Origin: Cryobacterium suzukii
Lineage (GTDB): Bacteria; Actinomycetota; Actinomycetes; Actinomycetales; Microbacteriaceae
DNA length: 64,000 bases
Direction of reading: 5' to 3'
Assembly: GCF_004403185.1 (NCBI RefSeq)
Contig: NZ_SOHJ01000007.1
Span: 143,836 to 207,835, forward strand
Shown here piece after piece: positions 16,397 through 27,700 of the stretch (position 1 is the first letter of the stretch; every line of letters starts with the position of its first letter). A model generated the notes under the pieces. It did no database searches. It had not been told where the DNA came from and worked only from the letters and a program-made list of their open reading frames with translations. The translations under genes were made by a program, and so were the position numbers.

Positions 16397-18622
16397 GTGA
16401 TCGACCAGGAGCTTGTTCGAGAGCAGGACTATGTTCGGGCGCTGTATGAGCGGCTCGACGCGCTGCAGGAAGAGGCCGAAGGCCAGCTCAAAGCGGTGCG
16501 CCGCGTGGACGTCGGCGGTAACCACCAATCCCGCAGCGAACGCGATACCTTCGCTCGCCTCTACGAGGACCGCATCGTGCAATTGCGTGAGGTCGACGAC
16601 CGACTTGCCTTCGGCCGGCTCGAAACCATGCCAGACGACTCCGGTGACTCGGTCTACCGCTATATCGGCCGGGTGGGTTTGCGTGACGAGGATCACAAGC
16701 CGCTGCTTCTCGACTGGCGCGTGCCACAGGCGAGCGCTTTCTACCAGGCCACCGCCGCCACGCCGCTCGGCGCCAGGGCCCGCCGCCACCTGCTCTCCAA
16801 GGGGCGCAATATCATCCGCATCGAAGACGAAATTCTCGATGCCGCCCTGCTCGCCGACCCTGAAGCCAGCACTCACCAGGGGGAGGGCGCCCTGCTCGCG
16901 GCGCTCACCGCGCAACGCACCGGACACATGTCCGACATCGTCTCAACCATTCAGGCGGAGCAGGACCGCATCATCCGCTCGGAGCTGGCCGGTGTTCTCG
17001 TCGTGCAAGGTGGTCCAGGCACCGGCAAGACCGCCGTGGCGCTGCACCGTGCCGCCTACCTGCTGTACACGCACCGAGATCGCCTGCGCGACAGCGGCGT
17101 ACTCATCATCGGCCCGTCGCGTTCCTTTCTGCAGTACATCGAGGCCGTGCTGCCCTCCCTCGGCGAAACTGGTGTTGTGCTGGCCTCGGTTGGGCAGCTC
17201 TTTCCCGGCGTCGAAGCGACCAAAGAGGATGCCCCGGCCGTCGCGGCCCTTAAAGGCCAGGCGTTCATGGCCGACCTCATCGCGCGGGCCGTGCATTCCC
17301 GGCAGCGCACCCCTTCGGCCCCGCAGCAGCTGGTGGTGAACGGCGACCGCATCGTGCTGCAGCCCGAGCTCGTCGCCAGTGCGATCGCACGCGCTCGCGG
17401 CACCGGTAAGACTCACAACGAGGCCAGGGTCACGTTCGTGAAGACCGCTATCAACGCGCTCTCCCGGGTCTGGCTCGAGCAACTGCAAAGCCAGGGCCGT
17501 TCGATGGACGAGACCGACCTGCCCATGCTGCGCGAAGACCTACGTTTGGCCGACGATGTGCGGATCGCGCTCAACAGCGCCTGGCTTCCGCTTACGCCGC
17601 AAAAAATGTTGCAAGATCTCTATGCGCGGCCGCAGTGGCTGGAGGAGCTGACTCCGCGCTGGCGCTTCGCCCAGCGCAAGCTGTTGGCGCGGCCGCGGGA
17701 CGCTGAGTTCACGATCGCCGACATTCCACTCCTCGATGAGGCGGCGGAGCTGCTCGGTGAATATAACGCGGTCGACCAGGCGAAGAAGCGTGCGCTCAAG
17801 GAACAGCGAAAGCGCGACGTTGAGAATGCCGAAACGGCCATTGAAAACATGCAGGTGAAGGGCCTGGTCAACGCAAAGGACCTCGCCGCCAGCTTCGCCG
17901 AACTCGATGAACGCGCAACGACCAGCGAGCGTGCCGCGCGGGATCGCAGTTGGACGTACGGCCACGTCGTCATTGACGAGGCCCAGGAACTCTCCCCGAT
18001 GCAGTGGCGGCTGGTGTTGCGGCGTGGTCCGCGTCGGTCGTTCACGATCGTCGGTGACATCGCGCAGGCGGCGAGTGCTGCGGCATCCGCCAGCTGGAAA
18101 GAGGCATTGCAGCCGGTGCTTGACGGCTCGCCCGAAGCCGATCGCTGGCGACTCGAAGAATTGACCGTGAACTATCGCACGCCGAGTCAGATCGCTACGG
18201 CGGCCGAGACTGTCGCGATGTCGCACCGGTTGCCGATCACGCCGTCCCGTACGGTGCGGTCGAGCGAGTGGCCGGTCGAAACGGTAGCGGATGCCGCGGT
18301 CGCGGTGCGCAGCGACCTGGCGCTCGGCGCCGGCGGCACCCTCGCCGTAATCGTCGTCGACGCCGCTCTCGACGACCTTGAATCCACCCTGCGCGCTGAA
18401 TTCGGCGATCTGCTCGGCGTCGGGGCGCTCGGCCTCAGCCGCGAGATCGCGCTGCTCACGCCGCAGGATGCCAAGGGGCTGGAATTCGATGCGGTCATCG
18501 TCGTTGACCCGGCTGCGATTCTCGCGGCCTCCGAGCGTGGCGCCGGCGCGCTCTATGTAGCGATGACCCGGCCCACGCAGCGGCTGTATCTCGTGGGGGA
18601 CGCGCCGCTCGGTCGCTCATAA
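16397..18622 (+). CDS. helR: HelD/HelR-type RNA polymerase recycling ATPase
   Basis: A 741-residue superfamily-1 helicase-like motor. It has a long N-terminal coiled-coil arm (EQDYVRALYERLDALQEEAE), the family signature PLLLDWRVPQASAFYQATA, Walker A GGPGTGKT at 205-212, Walker B VVIDEAQELSPMQW and motif VI near YVAMTRPTQRLYLVGD. Such proteins bind RNA polymerase and free it from DNA; the actinobacterial HelR group also displaces rifamycins. The GTG start has AAGGGG upstream. I cannot separate HelR from general HelD with certainty, and no rifamycin-associated element was recognised upstream. Confidence 0.85.
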   Translation: MIDQELVREQDYVRALYERLDALQEEAEGQLKAVRRVDVGGNHQSRSERDTFARLYEDRIVQLREVDDRLAFGRLETMPDDSGDSVYRYIGRVGLRDEDHKPLLLDWRVPQASAFYQATAATPLGARARRHLLSKGRNIIRIEDEILDAALLADPEASTHQGEGALLAALTAQRTGHMSDIVSTIQAEQDRIIRSELAGVLVVQGGPGTGKTAVALHRAAYLLYTHRDRLRDSGVLIIGPSRSFLQYIEAVLPSLGETGVVLASVGQLFPGVEATKEDAPAVAALKGQAFMADLIARAVHSRQRTPSAPQQLVVNGDRIVLQPELVASAIARARGTGKTHNEARVTFVKTAINALSRVWLEQLQSQGRSMDETDLPMLREDLRLADDVRIALNSAWLPLTPQKMLQDLYARPQWLEELTPRWRFAQRKLLARPRDAEFTIADIPLLDEAAELLGEYNAVDQAKKRALKEQRKRDVENAETAIENMQVKGLVNAKDLAASFAELDERATTSERAARDRSWTYGHVVIDEAQELSPMQWRLVLRRGPRRSFTIVGDIAQAASAAASASWKEALQPVLDGSPEADRWRLEELTVNYRTPSQIATAAETVAMSHRLPITPSRTVRSSEWPVETVADAAVAVRSDLALGAGGTLAVIVVDAALDDLESTLRAEFGDLLGVGALGLSREIALLTPQDAKGLEFDAVIVVDPAAILAASERGAGALYVAMTRPTQRLYLVGDAPLGRS

Positions 18623-18747
18623 TCTCGGCGCCACTGACCTGAACACGCGGTCAGGGGCGACGTCGAAGGCGAAGGCGGGCACCGAGTCTTTCAGTCGTCG
18701 TGCCGAGCAGCCTTTGGCGATCGTGCATCGTATGTATCTCGCAAAAA

Positions 18748-18768
18748 ATCTCAGATAATTACTGAGAT
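18748..18768. promoter_or_regulatory. Inverted repeat upstream of the HNH gene
   Basis: ATCTCAG-ATAATTA-CTGAGAT is a perfect 7-bp inverted repeat with a 7-base AT-rich spacer. It lies 28 bases upstream of a consensus TATAAT box (18796-18801), where a repressor or activator could act. Confidence 0.5.
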
Positions 18769-18795
18769 CTTCTCGCCTTTAGGGGCGATTTGGGC

Positions 18796-18801
18796 TATAA
18801 T
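18796..18801 (+). promoter_or_regulatory. -10 box of the HNH gene
   Basis: A perfect TATAAT, 31 bases before the ATG at 18827 and 26 bases after the inverted repeat. No good -35 match is seen 17 bases upstream, so the promoter may depend on an activator. AGGAGG follows at 18811-18816. Confidence 0.5.
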
Positions 18802-18826
18802 TGTGGATGAAGGAGGCACCGACGCC

Positions 18827-20374
18827 ATGACCCTCACCGCCCCGCCCGCCGCAGCCGGTTCTGTGCCGGAACCCGAGGGTTCCCGGGTTGCGGTCATTGG
18901 TCAGGCCGGTGCATTGCTGGGCTCCGTTTTGGACGGAACACGGTTTGGTTACCTCGATGATGCTGAGGCCGTCGCGGTGTTGGCGGCGTTGGAAGAGCTG
19001 GGTCGCAGGGTTGATGGTGCAAGACTACGAGCCACCACCGACATCGGGGTTCGTGCCGAAACCGACCTGGGCAATGGGTCGCTCGCCTATAGAAACGGAT
19101 GCCGTACCCGGATCGAATTCATCACCCAGCTCGCTGGTATCTCCGGCCGCGAAGCCAAACGCCGCCTGAAACTGGGCGAGACCGTCGTGGAACGCACGCC
19201 GATGGGCCTGCCGGTGCCAGCCCGATACTCGGTCATCGCCGCCGGCCTCAGCAGCGGGGAGCTCGGGGTGGAATCGGCAGAGATCATCGCCACCACGTTG
19301 ACCGCGCTGCACGGGAAAGTCCTGCAGGACGACCTCGACCATGTTGAACGTGCCCTCGTCGCCACCGCCACCGGCGCGATCACGCCGGAGACCGCTGGAC
19401 TGCCCGGGGCAGGCGTTCGCTTCGCGCCCGATGTACTGCGCGCCCAGGCCCTGGAGTGGCAGGGCCGGCTCGACCCCGACGGCACCGTCCCCAGTGACGA
19501 CGTGACGGAGGCCACAAGCACGCTCACGTTTGGGCTGCTGCGCAACGGGCTCTACCCGCTGCGTGCCGACGTCACTCCCGAGCTGCGCGGCATCATGGAC
19601 ACCCTTTTCGACACCTACCTGTCCGCCCGGTCGCGCACGCCTCGGTTCGAACCGACCGAATCCGTTGACGACACCGGTACCGAGCTGGACGGCGTCGACG
19701 TTACTGACCCGAACGCCGACACCGAGCGCTTCAGCGCCGACCCGTTCACCGGGGACACCCGCTACGACGGCGACCGCCGCACCGCCGGCGAGAAACGCGC
19801 CGACATCCTCCGCTCCGTATTCGAAGCTGCCGCCCGCGATCCGAAAACCCCGACCATGGGCGGCGCCGCCCCCACCGTGATGATTCACGTCAATGCCGCC
19901 GACCTCGACCAGGGCCGCGGCGTCGGCTGGATCGACGGCATCGAAGCGCCCGTATCGTTGCGCCGCGTGAAAGAAGCCATCTGCGCCGGCGGCACCCAAA
20001 AAATCATCGTTGGCACCAACGGCGACATCCTCCACCTCGCCGACAAAATGCGCTGCTTCAGCCCGAAGCAACGAGCCGCGATCGCCGCCCGCGACGAAGG
20101 CTGCATCATCCCCGGCTGCACCACCCCCGCCCGCTGGTGCGAAGTCCACCACATACACCCCCACCACCAGGGCGGACCAACCACCATCACCAACGGCACC
20201 CTGTTGTGCTGGTTCCACCACCACACCATCGACACCAGCGGCTGGAACATCCGCATGATCAACGGCAGACCCCAAATACGCGGGCCACTGCTGTGGGACC
20301 CGACCCAAACCTGGCGGCCAGCCCACACCCACCGCGCCAACACCCCCAGCCCAGAACCACCCTGGCGCACCTAG
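18827..20374 (+). CDS. HNH endonuclease, DUF222/13E12 family
   Basis: A 515-residue protein of the actinobacterial 13E12 repeat family. The N-terminal DUF222 domain spans about 10-370 (VAVLAALEELGRRVDGARLR, GISGREAKRRLKLGETV). The HNH nuclease is at about 410-465: RAAIAARDEGCIIPGCTTP, then EVHHIHPHHQGGPTTI and NGTLLCWFHHH, with both Cys pairs and catalytic His. I prefer the ATG at 18827 (AGGAGG 10 bases upstream) to the GTG at 18803. The family is multicopy in Microbacteriaceae and mycobacteria; its role is unknown, with mobility or DNA repair proposed. Confidence 0.9.
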   Translation: MTLTAPPAAAGSVPEPEGSRVAVIGQAGALLGSVLDGTRFGYLDDAEAVAVLAALEELGRRVDGARLRATTDIGVRAETDLGNGSLAYRNGCRTRIEFITQLAGISGREAKRRLKLGETVVERTPMGLPVPARYSVIAAGLSSGELGVESAEIIATTLTALHGKVLQDDLDHVERALVATATGAITPETAGLPGAGVRFAPDVLRAQALEWQGRLDPDGTVPSDDVTEATSTLTFGLLRNGLYPLRADVTPELRGIMDTLFDTYLSARSRTPRFEPTESVDDTGTELDGVDVTDPNADTERFSADPFTGDTRYDGDRRTAGEKRADILRSVFEAAARDPKTPTMGGAAPTVMIHVNAADLDQGRGVGWIDGIEAPVSLRRVKEAICAGGTQKIIVGTNGDILHLADKMRCFSPKQRAAIAARDEGCIIPGCTTPARWCEVHHIHPHHQGGPTTITNGTLLCWFHHHTIDTSGWNIRMINGRPQIRGPLLWDPTQTWRPAHTHRANTPSPEPPWRT

Positions 20375-20434
20375 CCAAGCCGCGCCACTAATGGGAGCAC
20401 GAGGCTGGGCATCCGCATCGGCTAGCCTGCAATC

Positions 20435-22528
20435 ATGACATCGGAGTCCCACACCACGCCATTTTCCAGCCTCGACGACTACATCGCGTTGCCCCGCGTG
20501 GAAGGTCTCACCCTCTCGCCCGATGGGGCGAGCGTCGTGCTGACCGTCGCCACACTCGCCCGTGATCGCACGACCTACGAGCGGGCACTCTGGTCGGTGA
20601 GCGCCGACGGCACCGGTGTTCCGACCCGTCTGACCCGGTCGGCCAAGGGCGAATCGGGGGCGGCTTTCACTGCCGCTGGCGACGTTCTGTTCGTCTCCGG
20701 CCGGCCCGACGCTGGTGCAGAAAAAGACACCGAGGCCGCCCAGCTCTGGCTGCTGCCCGCCGCTGGCGGCGAGGCCCGCGCGATCACTCGCCTCGCTGGG
20801 GGAGTATCCGGCATCGCCGCAGTAGCCGTGGCCGCCACCTCGTTCGTGATCGCCGCCGACCTGCTGCCGAGCGCCACCGACCTCGAATCGGAAAGCGTGG
20901 CACGCAAGGAACGCACCGACAAGAAGGTCGCGGCCATTCTGCACGAGAGCTACCCGGTGCGTTACTGGGACCACGACCTTGGCCCCGCCGAGCCGCACCT
21001 GCTCGCGCTCGACCTCGCCGACTTCCACGACACGATCGCCGGCCCCACCAGCGACACCCCAGCGGATGCCCCCGCTCCCTACCCCACCGACCTCCCACGT
21101 CCCCGAGACCTCACCCCCACCCCCGGCCGCACCATGGACACCGCCGGCCAGGCCCTGACCCCCGACGGATCAACGCTCATCGTGGCCCGGCGGGTGGCCG
21201 AGCAGCGCTCCGGCCGGTACGTTCTGGTCTCGATCGACGTTTCGACGGGCACCCAGACCACGCTTTTCGACGAACCGAAGGTCGACTTCGAGTCACCGGT
21301 CGTCAGCCTCGACGGCCGACTGATCGCCTTCGTGAGGTCCGCTGTCAGCACCCCGCAAGGCCCGGCTGACCAGGAAATCTGGGTCGCCGACCTCGACGGC
21401 AGCCACCCCCGACGCCTCGCCACCGAATGGGACCGCTGGCCGACGAGCCTGGTCTTCGACGCGCCCACCGAATCCAATCAGGCCCTCATTGTCACCGCCG
21501 ATCACAACGGCCGCGGACCCATTTTTCGGATACCGCTCGACGGCGGGGCCCCCGAACAGCTCACCACCGATGACTTCAGCTACACGAATGTGTGCGTCGA
21601 CCCCCAGACCGGCGACCTCGTAGCGTTGCGCTCCTCGTGGATCGCACCGGCGCATCCGGTGCGCATCAGCCGCTCCGGCTCCGTCACCTCGCTGGCTACA
21701 CCGGCCGCGCTGCCCGACGTTCCCGGCACGATCACCGAGGTCGAGACTCTCGCCGAGGACGGGGCGCGAGTGCGCGCCTGGCTGCTGCTGCCTGATCGAG
21801 CCTCGGCGCAGCATCCGGCCCCACTGTTGTTGTGGATCCACGGCGGACCGCTGAACAGCTGGAACGCCTGGAGCTGGCGCTGGAGCCCGCTGCTCGCCGT
21901 GGCCCGCGGCTACGCGGTGCTGTTGCCCGACCCCGCGCTGTCTACCGGCTACGGCCTGAATTTCATCGCGCGCGGCTGGAACGCCTGGGGCGCTAAGCCA
22001 TACACCGACCTGCTCGCGATCACCGACGCCGCCGAAGCCCTCCCCGAAATTGACGAGACACTGACCGCGGCCATGGGCGGATCTTTCGGCGGATACATGG
22101 CCAACTGGGTCGCCGGGCACACCGACCGGTTCCGTGCCATCGTCAGCCACGCGAGTCTCTGGTCGCTCGACCAGTTCAATGGAACGACGGACAACTCCGA
22201 GTACTGGCAAAGCATCTTTTCGACGCAGGGCATGATCGACAATTCGCCGCACCAGGCCGTGCGTGACATTGCCACGCCCATGCTCGTGATTCACGGCGAC
22301 CACGACTACCGGGTACCGATCGGCGAGAGCCTGCGGCTGTGGTCGGAACTAGCAGAACACCACGCCAATGCTGACGGCAGCACCCAGCACAAGTTCCTCT
22401 TCTTTCCCGATGAGAACCACTGGGTGTTGAAGCCGCAGCACGCCGTCGTCTGGTATCAGACCGTGTTCGCCTTTCTCGACTTACACGTGCACGGCGCCGA
22501 CTGGAAGCGGCCGCGCCTGCTCGGCTGA
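20435..22528 (+). CDS. S9 family prolyl oligopeptidase
   Basis: A 697-residue serine peptidase. The N-terminal 430 residues are a beta-propeller with WD40-like PD40 repeats (LTLSPDGASVVLT, IWVADLDGSHPRRLATEWD). The catalytic alpha/beta hydrolase follows: oxyanion region LLLWIHGGPLNSW, nucleophile Ser550 in GGSFGGYM, the acid in HGDHDYRV (Asp622/624) and His662 in ENHWV. It probably trims peptides in the cytoplasm, since no signal peptide is present. It is upstream of, but not clearly co-transcribed with, jetA (59 bases apart). Confidence 0.93.
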   Translation: MTSESHTTPFSSLDDYIALPRVEGLTLSPDGASVVLTVATLARDRTTYERALWSVSADGTGVPTRLTRSAKGESGAAFTAAGDVLFVSGRPDAGAEKDTEAAQLWLLPAAGGEARAITRLAGGVSGIAAVAVAATSFVIAADLLPSATDLESESVARKERTDKKVAAILHESYPVRYWDHDLGPAEPHLLALDLADFHDTIAGPTSDTPADAPAPYPTDLPRPRDLTPTPGRTMDTAGQALTPDGSTLIVARRVAEQRSGRYVLVSIDVSTGTQTTLFDEPKVDFESPVVSLDGRLIAFVRSAVSTPQGPADQEIWVADLDGSHPRRLATEWDRWPTSLVFDAPTESNQALIVTADHNGRGPIFRIPLDGGAPEQLTTDDFSYTNVCVDPQTGDLVALRSSWIAPAHPVRISRSGSVTSLATPAALPDVPGTITEVETLAEDGARVRAWLLLPDRASAQHPAPLLLWIHGGPLNSWNAWSWRWSPLLAVARGYAVLLPDPALSTGYGLNFIARGWNAWGAKPYTDLLAITDAAEALPEIDETLTAAMGGSFGGYMANWVAGHTDRFRAIVSHASLWSLDQFNGTTDNSEYWQSIFSTQGMIDNSPHQAVRDIATPMLVIHGDHDYRVPIGESLRLWSELAEHHANADGSTQHKFLFFPDENHWVLKPQHAVVWYQTVFAFLDLHVHGADWKRPRLLG

Positions 22529-22587
22529 GCGGGTCAGGGGCAACCCGCCCAATCGGTTAAAGTGGAGAGCTGGAGAGGAACCAGCTA

Positions 22588-24099
22588 TTGAGTGATATTG
22601 CGAGCGAATTGGCGCGGGTACGCGAAGCCTTCGACAAACCCACCCTGCGCCTCCTCGACCGCAAATGGGCGCCGTTCGTGCTCGCCGTGTTCAAGACCTC
22701 GTTCAGCCGGGACCGCCGCAGCGTAGCGTGCGAGCTGCTGCACACCCAAGTGGATGCCTACCTCGCCGACCTCCGCAGCACCGGTGTCGACGCCCCCGAA
22801 AAGACCGGCCGTGCCCTCTGCGTGCAGTGGATGAACGACCTGTGGCTGTACCGGGAGATCCGCGACGCGGGCGAGGGGAGTGAGGAGCACTACTCACTCA
22901 CCAGCCACGCGCTCGAAGCACTGCTGCTCGTGGACGGTCTCGCCAGCGATCGGGCGCTGATCAGCGAATCCAGGCTCTCGACGATCGTCGACACCGTGCG
23001 CCACCGAGCCACAGAGGCCAACCCCGATCGTGAGGAGCGGGTTCGCCGTCTCGACCAGCAGATCGACGAACTGACCAGCGAGCGCGATCGTCTCGCTCGC
23101 GGCGGCGCTATCGAAGCCGCCTCGAACGAGCAGATGCACGAGGGCTACGCAAACCTCATCGACCTCATCCAGCAACTCCCGAGCGACTTCAAACGGGTCG
23201 AGGAGTCGGTCGCGGCCATGCACCGGCAGATCGTCAACGACTTTCGCGGCGAGGAACGCCCGATCAGCGAGGTTCTCGACGACTACCTGGCCAAAACGGA
23301 TGCCCTCATGTCCTCGACCGCTGAGGGTCGCGCCTTCGAGGGCGCGTTCACCCTGCTGCGCAACGACACTCTCATGCAGGGGCTCAAGGCAGATCTGGAG
23401 ACGATCCTGCTGCATCCGTTCGCCCTCGAACTGAGCCTGAACGAACGTCGCAGCTTCATGAGCACGGTGACGCTACTGCGCAAGGGCATCGACGACGTTC
23501 TGACCCAGCGCAAAGGGCTCACGACCACCCTGCGCGAGCACATCGTCAACCACGACGTGGTGAAAGACCGCGAGCTCGAGCATGTCCTGCGCGACATCAA
23601 CCGCGAACTTGCCGTCTGGATGCAGACCGCCGGGCCCCGCGCCACTGTCACCACCGAGCTCATGCCCGGCACTCTCGAGGTGGAACACCTGCGCGAACGG
23701 TTCTACGATCCGGTCGCCCACCTCGGGCCGCCCGCGCTGGCCGACGTGTCCGACGCTGCTCCCACAGCACCGAGCCTCGGCGACCTGCGCTTGCAGGGCG
23801 GGCCCTTGCTCGAAGATCTGCGTGACGCCCTGGTGGCGGCTTTCGGGGCGGGGGAGGCGGCATCCGTTGGCAGCGCATTTAACGGGTTCGGTGCGAGCCT
23901 GCGGCGTCCGGTCGAGATTCTCGGCCTGCTGCAACTGGCCGCCCAGCTGAGTGCTTCGACCGGCCAGGCCGAGCTGGAGAGCTTCGAAACGATACGACCG
24001 GATGGCTCGGTGCGGGTCTTCGACGTGCCGCGCCGCATCTTGACCGACGACGACACGGCGGCCCTGGCCGCCCAGAATTTGGGTTCCCAGCATGATTGA
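22588..24099 (+). CDS. jetA: Wadjet/Mks subunit JetA (DUF3375, MksF/kleisin-like)
   Basis: A 503-residue DUF3375 protein, the kleisin-like subunit of Wadjet (JetABCD = MksBEFG = EptABCD) condensins, which act on circular plasmids. The N-terminal winged-helix part begins [20 protein letters not shown] with [18 protein letters not shown]. The middle is helical with a coiled coil at about 145-220 ([20 protein letters not shown]). The start is a TTG at 22588 behind GAGAGGAA. It overlaps jetB by 8 bases. Length and order are normal for type I Wadjet. Confidence 0.92.
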   Translation: MSDIASELARVREAFDKPTLRLLDRKWAPFVLAVFKTSFSRDRRSVACELLHTQVDAYLADLRSTGVDAPEKTGRALCVQWMNDLWLYREIRDAGEGSEEHYSLTSHALEALLLVDGLASDRALISESRLSTIVDTVRHRATEANPDREERVRRLDQQIDELTSERDRLARGGAIEAASNEQMHEGYANLIDLIQQLPSDFKRVEESVAAMHRQIVNDFRGEERPISEVLDDYLAKTDALMSSTAEGRAFEGAFTLLRNDTLMQGLKADLETILLHPFALELSLNERRSFMSTVTLLRKGIDDVLTQRKGLTTTLREHIVNHDVVKDRELEHVLRDINRELAVWMQTAGPRATVTTELMPGTLEVEHLRERFYDPVAHLGPPALADVSDAAPTAPSLGDLRLQGGPLLEDLRDALVAAFGAGEAASVGSAFNGFGASLRRPVEILGLLQLAAQLSASTGQAELESFETIRPDGSVRVFDVPRRILTDDDTAALAAQNLGSQHD

Positions 24100-24787
24100 C
24101 GACTTTTCGGCTGAGGCGACCGCCAACGCCAACGCCATCGACAGCGATCCCCAATCACTCTCCCTGTTCGAGGGCGACGAGGGCGGGTTGAGCGCCTCGC
24201 AGCGTCGTACCCTCGTGCTGCTGCTAAAACACCGCTATATCTCGGCGGCCCTGCAGCCCGCCGAATGGCAGACGCTGCTGCAGTCGCAGAGCCTGCTCAA
24301 GTCCCGCCTCAACGACGTCTTCCTCGACCTGCACGTCGATCTCCATTACGAGGTCGCCTTCAAGAGACAGGCCCTCGCCGAGGGCGGCGAACGGTTTCCG
24401 ACGCTGCTGCACGATGTGGCCTACACCCGCGAAGAGACAATTCTGCTCGTGCTGCTGCGCCAGCGCTTTCGCAGTGAACGGGCAAACGGGCAGGAAATCG
24501 TACTCGTCGACCGGGACAACCTGGTCGAAAACGTTGCGCACTTTCGCCCGGAATACGCCACCGACCTTTCCGGTGACGCCCGAAAGGCCGCTGCCGCGGT
24601 CGATAGCCTCGCCAAGGCACGGGTACTGCTGAAGACCAGCGATCCAGACCGGTTTCGCATTTCTGCGGTGATCGAAGTGCTGTTGTCGGTGGAACGCCTC
24701 GGCGAACTGCTCAACTGGCTGCGTCAGGAAAACCGTGACGAAGATACCGAACCGCTCACCGTCTCGCACCTGGAGCCCCTCGTATGA
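24092..24787 (+). CDS. jetB: Wadjet/Mks subunit JetB (DUF4194, KITE protein)
   Basis: A 231-residue DUF4194 protein, the MukE/KITE-like winged-helix subunit that bridges the SMC and the kleisin. Recognisable parts are [20 protein letters not shown] (residues about 32-51), [20 protein letters not shown] and [13 protein letters not shown]. It overlaps jetA by 8 bases and jetC by 4 (ATGA), so the three are made in fixed proportion. Confidence 0.92.
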   Translation: MIDDFSAEATANANAIDSDPQSLSLFEGDEGGLSASQRRTLVLLLKHRYISAALQPAEWQTLLQSQSLLKSRLNDVFLDLHVDLHYEVAFKRQALAEGGERFPTLLHDVAYTREETILLVLLRQRFRSERANGQEIVLVDRDNLVENVAHFRPEYATDLSGDARKAAAAVDSLAKARVLLKTSDPDRFRISAVIEVLLSVERLGELLNWLRQENRDEDTEPLTVSHLEPLV

Positions 24788-27700
24788 ACGATTCCCCGCT
24801 GTTCTACATCGACGGCGCCACCGAGGGCACTACCCAGTGGCGGGCTGAATCCATGCAATTGGTCAACTGGGGCGGATTTCACGGCCACCACGCGATCGAC
24901 TTCAGCGCCGCGGCCACGCTCGTCTCCGGTGCGTCAGGCACCGGCAAGAGCAGCTTGCTCGACGCCTACCTTGCGCTGATGATGCCCTCGGACACCCCGT
25001 TCAACGGCGCCTCGAACGACGCCGGCTCCGGCCGAGCCCGAAGCCACGACCAGCGCAACCTGATGACCTACCTGCGTGGCAAGACCGACGCCAACCGGGA
25101 AGCGGCAACCGGCGAGTTGACCGACCAGGTGCTGCGCGGCGCGCACGAGGCTACCTGGGGCGCCATCGCCCTGACCTTCATCGACGACAACCAACGCCGG
25201 TTCACCGTGCTGCGGGCGTATTTCGTACCGCGTGGCGCCCATAAATTCGCCGACGTCGCCATGAAAATGGCCACGACCGACGGATACCTCGACCTACGCG
25301 ACCTCGCCTCCTGCGCCGAGAACCGGTTCGACAAGCGCGCCCTCAAGGCCCGCTTCGAGGGCCTCGACGTGTTCGACACCTATGCGGCGTTCGCCCAAAC
25401 CCTGTACACCCGGCTCGGCATTGGCGCCAACGGCGAGGGCGGCAAGGCCCTGCGCCTGCTCGCCCGCATCCAGGCCGGCCAGCAGGTGAAAACGGTCGAC
25501 GGACTGTACAAGTCGATGGTGCTCGAAGAGCCTGCGACCTTCGCTGCCGCCGACAAAGCGGTTGACCACTTCGAAGACCTGGAACGTTCCTACGGTGCCA
25601 TGGTCACCGAAGCGCAGAAGGCCCAGGTGCTCGAACGCCTGCCCGAACTGCACCAGGCTTACGAGGCCGCGACCGCCAAAGCCGAACTGGTCGACACCTT
25701 CGGGGTACACCGGGCAGGGGACACCCCCTTCGTGTTGTGGCAGCTGCTCACCGAGCACGCCCTGCTCGAAAACGCTGCCGACACCAACCGGGCAGCCCGC
25801 CGCGACAACCAGAGCGCCCTCGTACAGGCCCGTGACGCCGAGACCGCGCTAAAAATCCGGGTTGTCGACTTGCAACAGCAGGAGCGCGACAACGGCGGCG
25901 ATGTGCTCGAACGGCTGCAGACCGAGCTCGTGCACCTCGGCGACCAGCGCGACAATGTGGCTCGGGAGCACGAAAATTTCGGTCAGCGGGTGCACGTTCT
26001 GGCGCCGCCGATCGATTCCGCTGATAGCTTCGCGGCCGCCCAGCAGGAGGCCCAGCGCTTTGCCGCCGGGTTCGCCGCCGCCGAGTCTGCCCTGGAGGCG
26101 ACCCGCTCGGCACTGCAGCGTGAGGCGTACCCAGTAGAGGAGGGCATCCGCTCACTCAAAAAGGAGCGCGTATTCCTGACCGGGCGCGAAAGCCTGGTGC
26201 CACAGTCCCTGCACCAGGCGCGGCTGTTGATCGCCGAAGCGTCGGGAATTCCGGCCGAGGAGCTGCCGTTCGTGGCCGAACTCATCGACATCGCCGCCGG
26301 TGAGGAACAGTGGCGGCAGTCCGCCGAGGTGACCCTGTCGTCGGTCGTCAGGGTTCTGCTCGTCGACGAGACCCGCCTCGCGCACCTGAGCGCGGCGATC
26401 GACCCGCTACAGCTGCCTCTGCGCATCCACTTCGAGGGTGTGGCGCTGAAGCAGCACCAGACGGTGACCGGCGATGCCCGTTATGTGTCTGGCAAGCTCG
26501 ACCTGAAGGACTCACCGTTCAGCAACTGGGTGCGGGCGCGCCTTCGGTCGTCAAACCTTGATGCGTTCTGCGTGGCCAACCCGTCCGAGCTGGTTGGTGA
26601 GGGTGCACGGGTGACACCGAGCGGGCAGACACGCAACGGTTCCCGTGGCGCCCATGGCTGGAACACTGGCCAGAAGTCGATCATCGGGTTTTCCAGCCGT
26701 GCCCGGCTCGATGACATTGCCGTAGAGCTGGCCGCGCAGGGGCTGGCGGCTGACGCGATCGCGGGGCGGGCATCCGCTGTTACCGAGCAACTCGGTGAGC
26801 TGCGCGACCACCAGGCCGCTCATCAGTACATTCTCGACACCGACTGGTCCACAATTGACGTTGCGACAGCGGCCGAACGCATTCAGGTCAAGAAATCCGA
26901 GCAAGAGCGGATGCTGGCCAGCAGTGATATTCTCCGCGCTCTGAGTGACGAAGGGGCGCGGCTCGCCCTCGAGCTCGATGCTGCCCAGAAACTCAAGCAC
27001 AGCACCGATCAGGCCGGGGCAGTACTCAATGACGAGCAGGGCAGCATCGTTGACGCCCAGGACGCGGTGAATGATCGACTCGAACAGATCCAACAGAGCG
27101 ACGCGCTGACCCTGTCGCCCGAACATTCTCTGCACCTTGATGAGCAGTTCGCGCGCGTCACCGACCAGAACGATCTCGAGGCTTTCCCCGGCGGCCTGAA
27201 ACGCCTGCGTGAGCGGCTGATCAATCAGTCGGCGCAGGATCGTGACAGTGCCGCCCGCGACCGCGCCACCATGATCGGTATCTTCGAGACTTACCAGGCT
27301 CGATGGCCCGACCCGAATATCGGTGTAGCCCTCGAATCGGTCACGAGCTACACCGATATTCTCGACGCCATCCGCACACTCGGCCTCTCTGAGCGTCGCC
27401 AGGAATGGAAACGCCGTCTCTCAGCGTGGAGCGGGCAGGACCTCGTGCCGCTCACCGGCGCGTTCAACACGGCCATCGAAGAGATCGAAGACCGGTTACG
27501 GCCAATCAATGAGATCCTCGCGACCCTGCCTTTCGGCGCAACCCGCGACCGCCTTCAGATTTCGCTGCGGCGACTGCACCGCGACGACGCGACCGCGTTC
27601 CGTAAGGAGCTCAAGGCGCTCTCCTCCGGCGCGACGGAAGAATTCACCGACGATCAAACGGAGGACCGCTTCACCCGGCTGCAGCAGTTCATGGCTGTGA

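Noticed and set aside
19025..21028. 667-codon open frame antisense to the HNH gene
   Set aside because: It mirrors the GC-rich codons of the genuine DUF222-HNH and S9 genes, is full of Gly/Val/Ala/Arg without domain text, and has no ribosome binding site.
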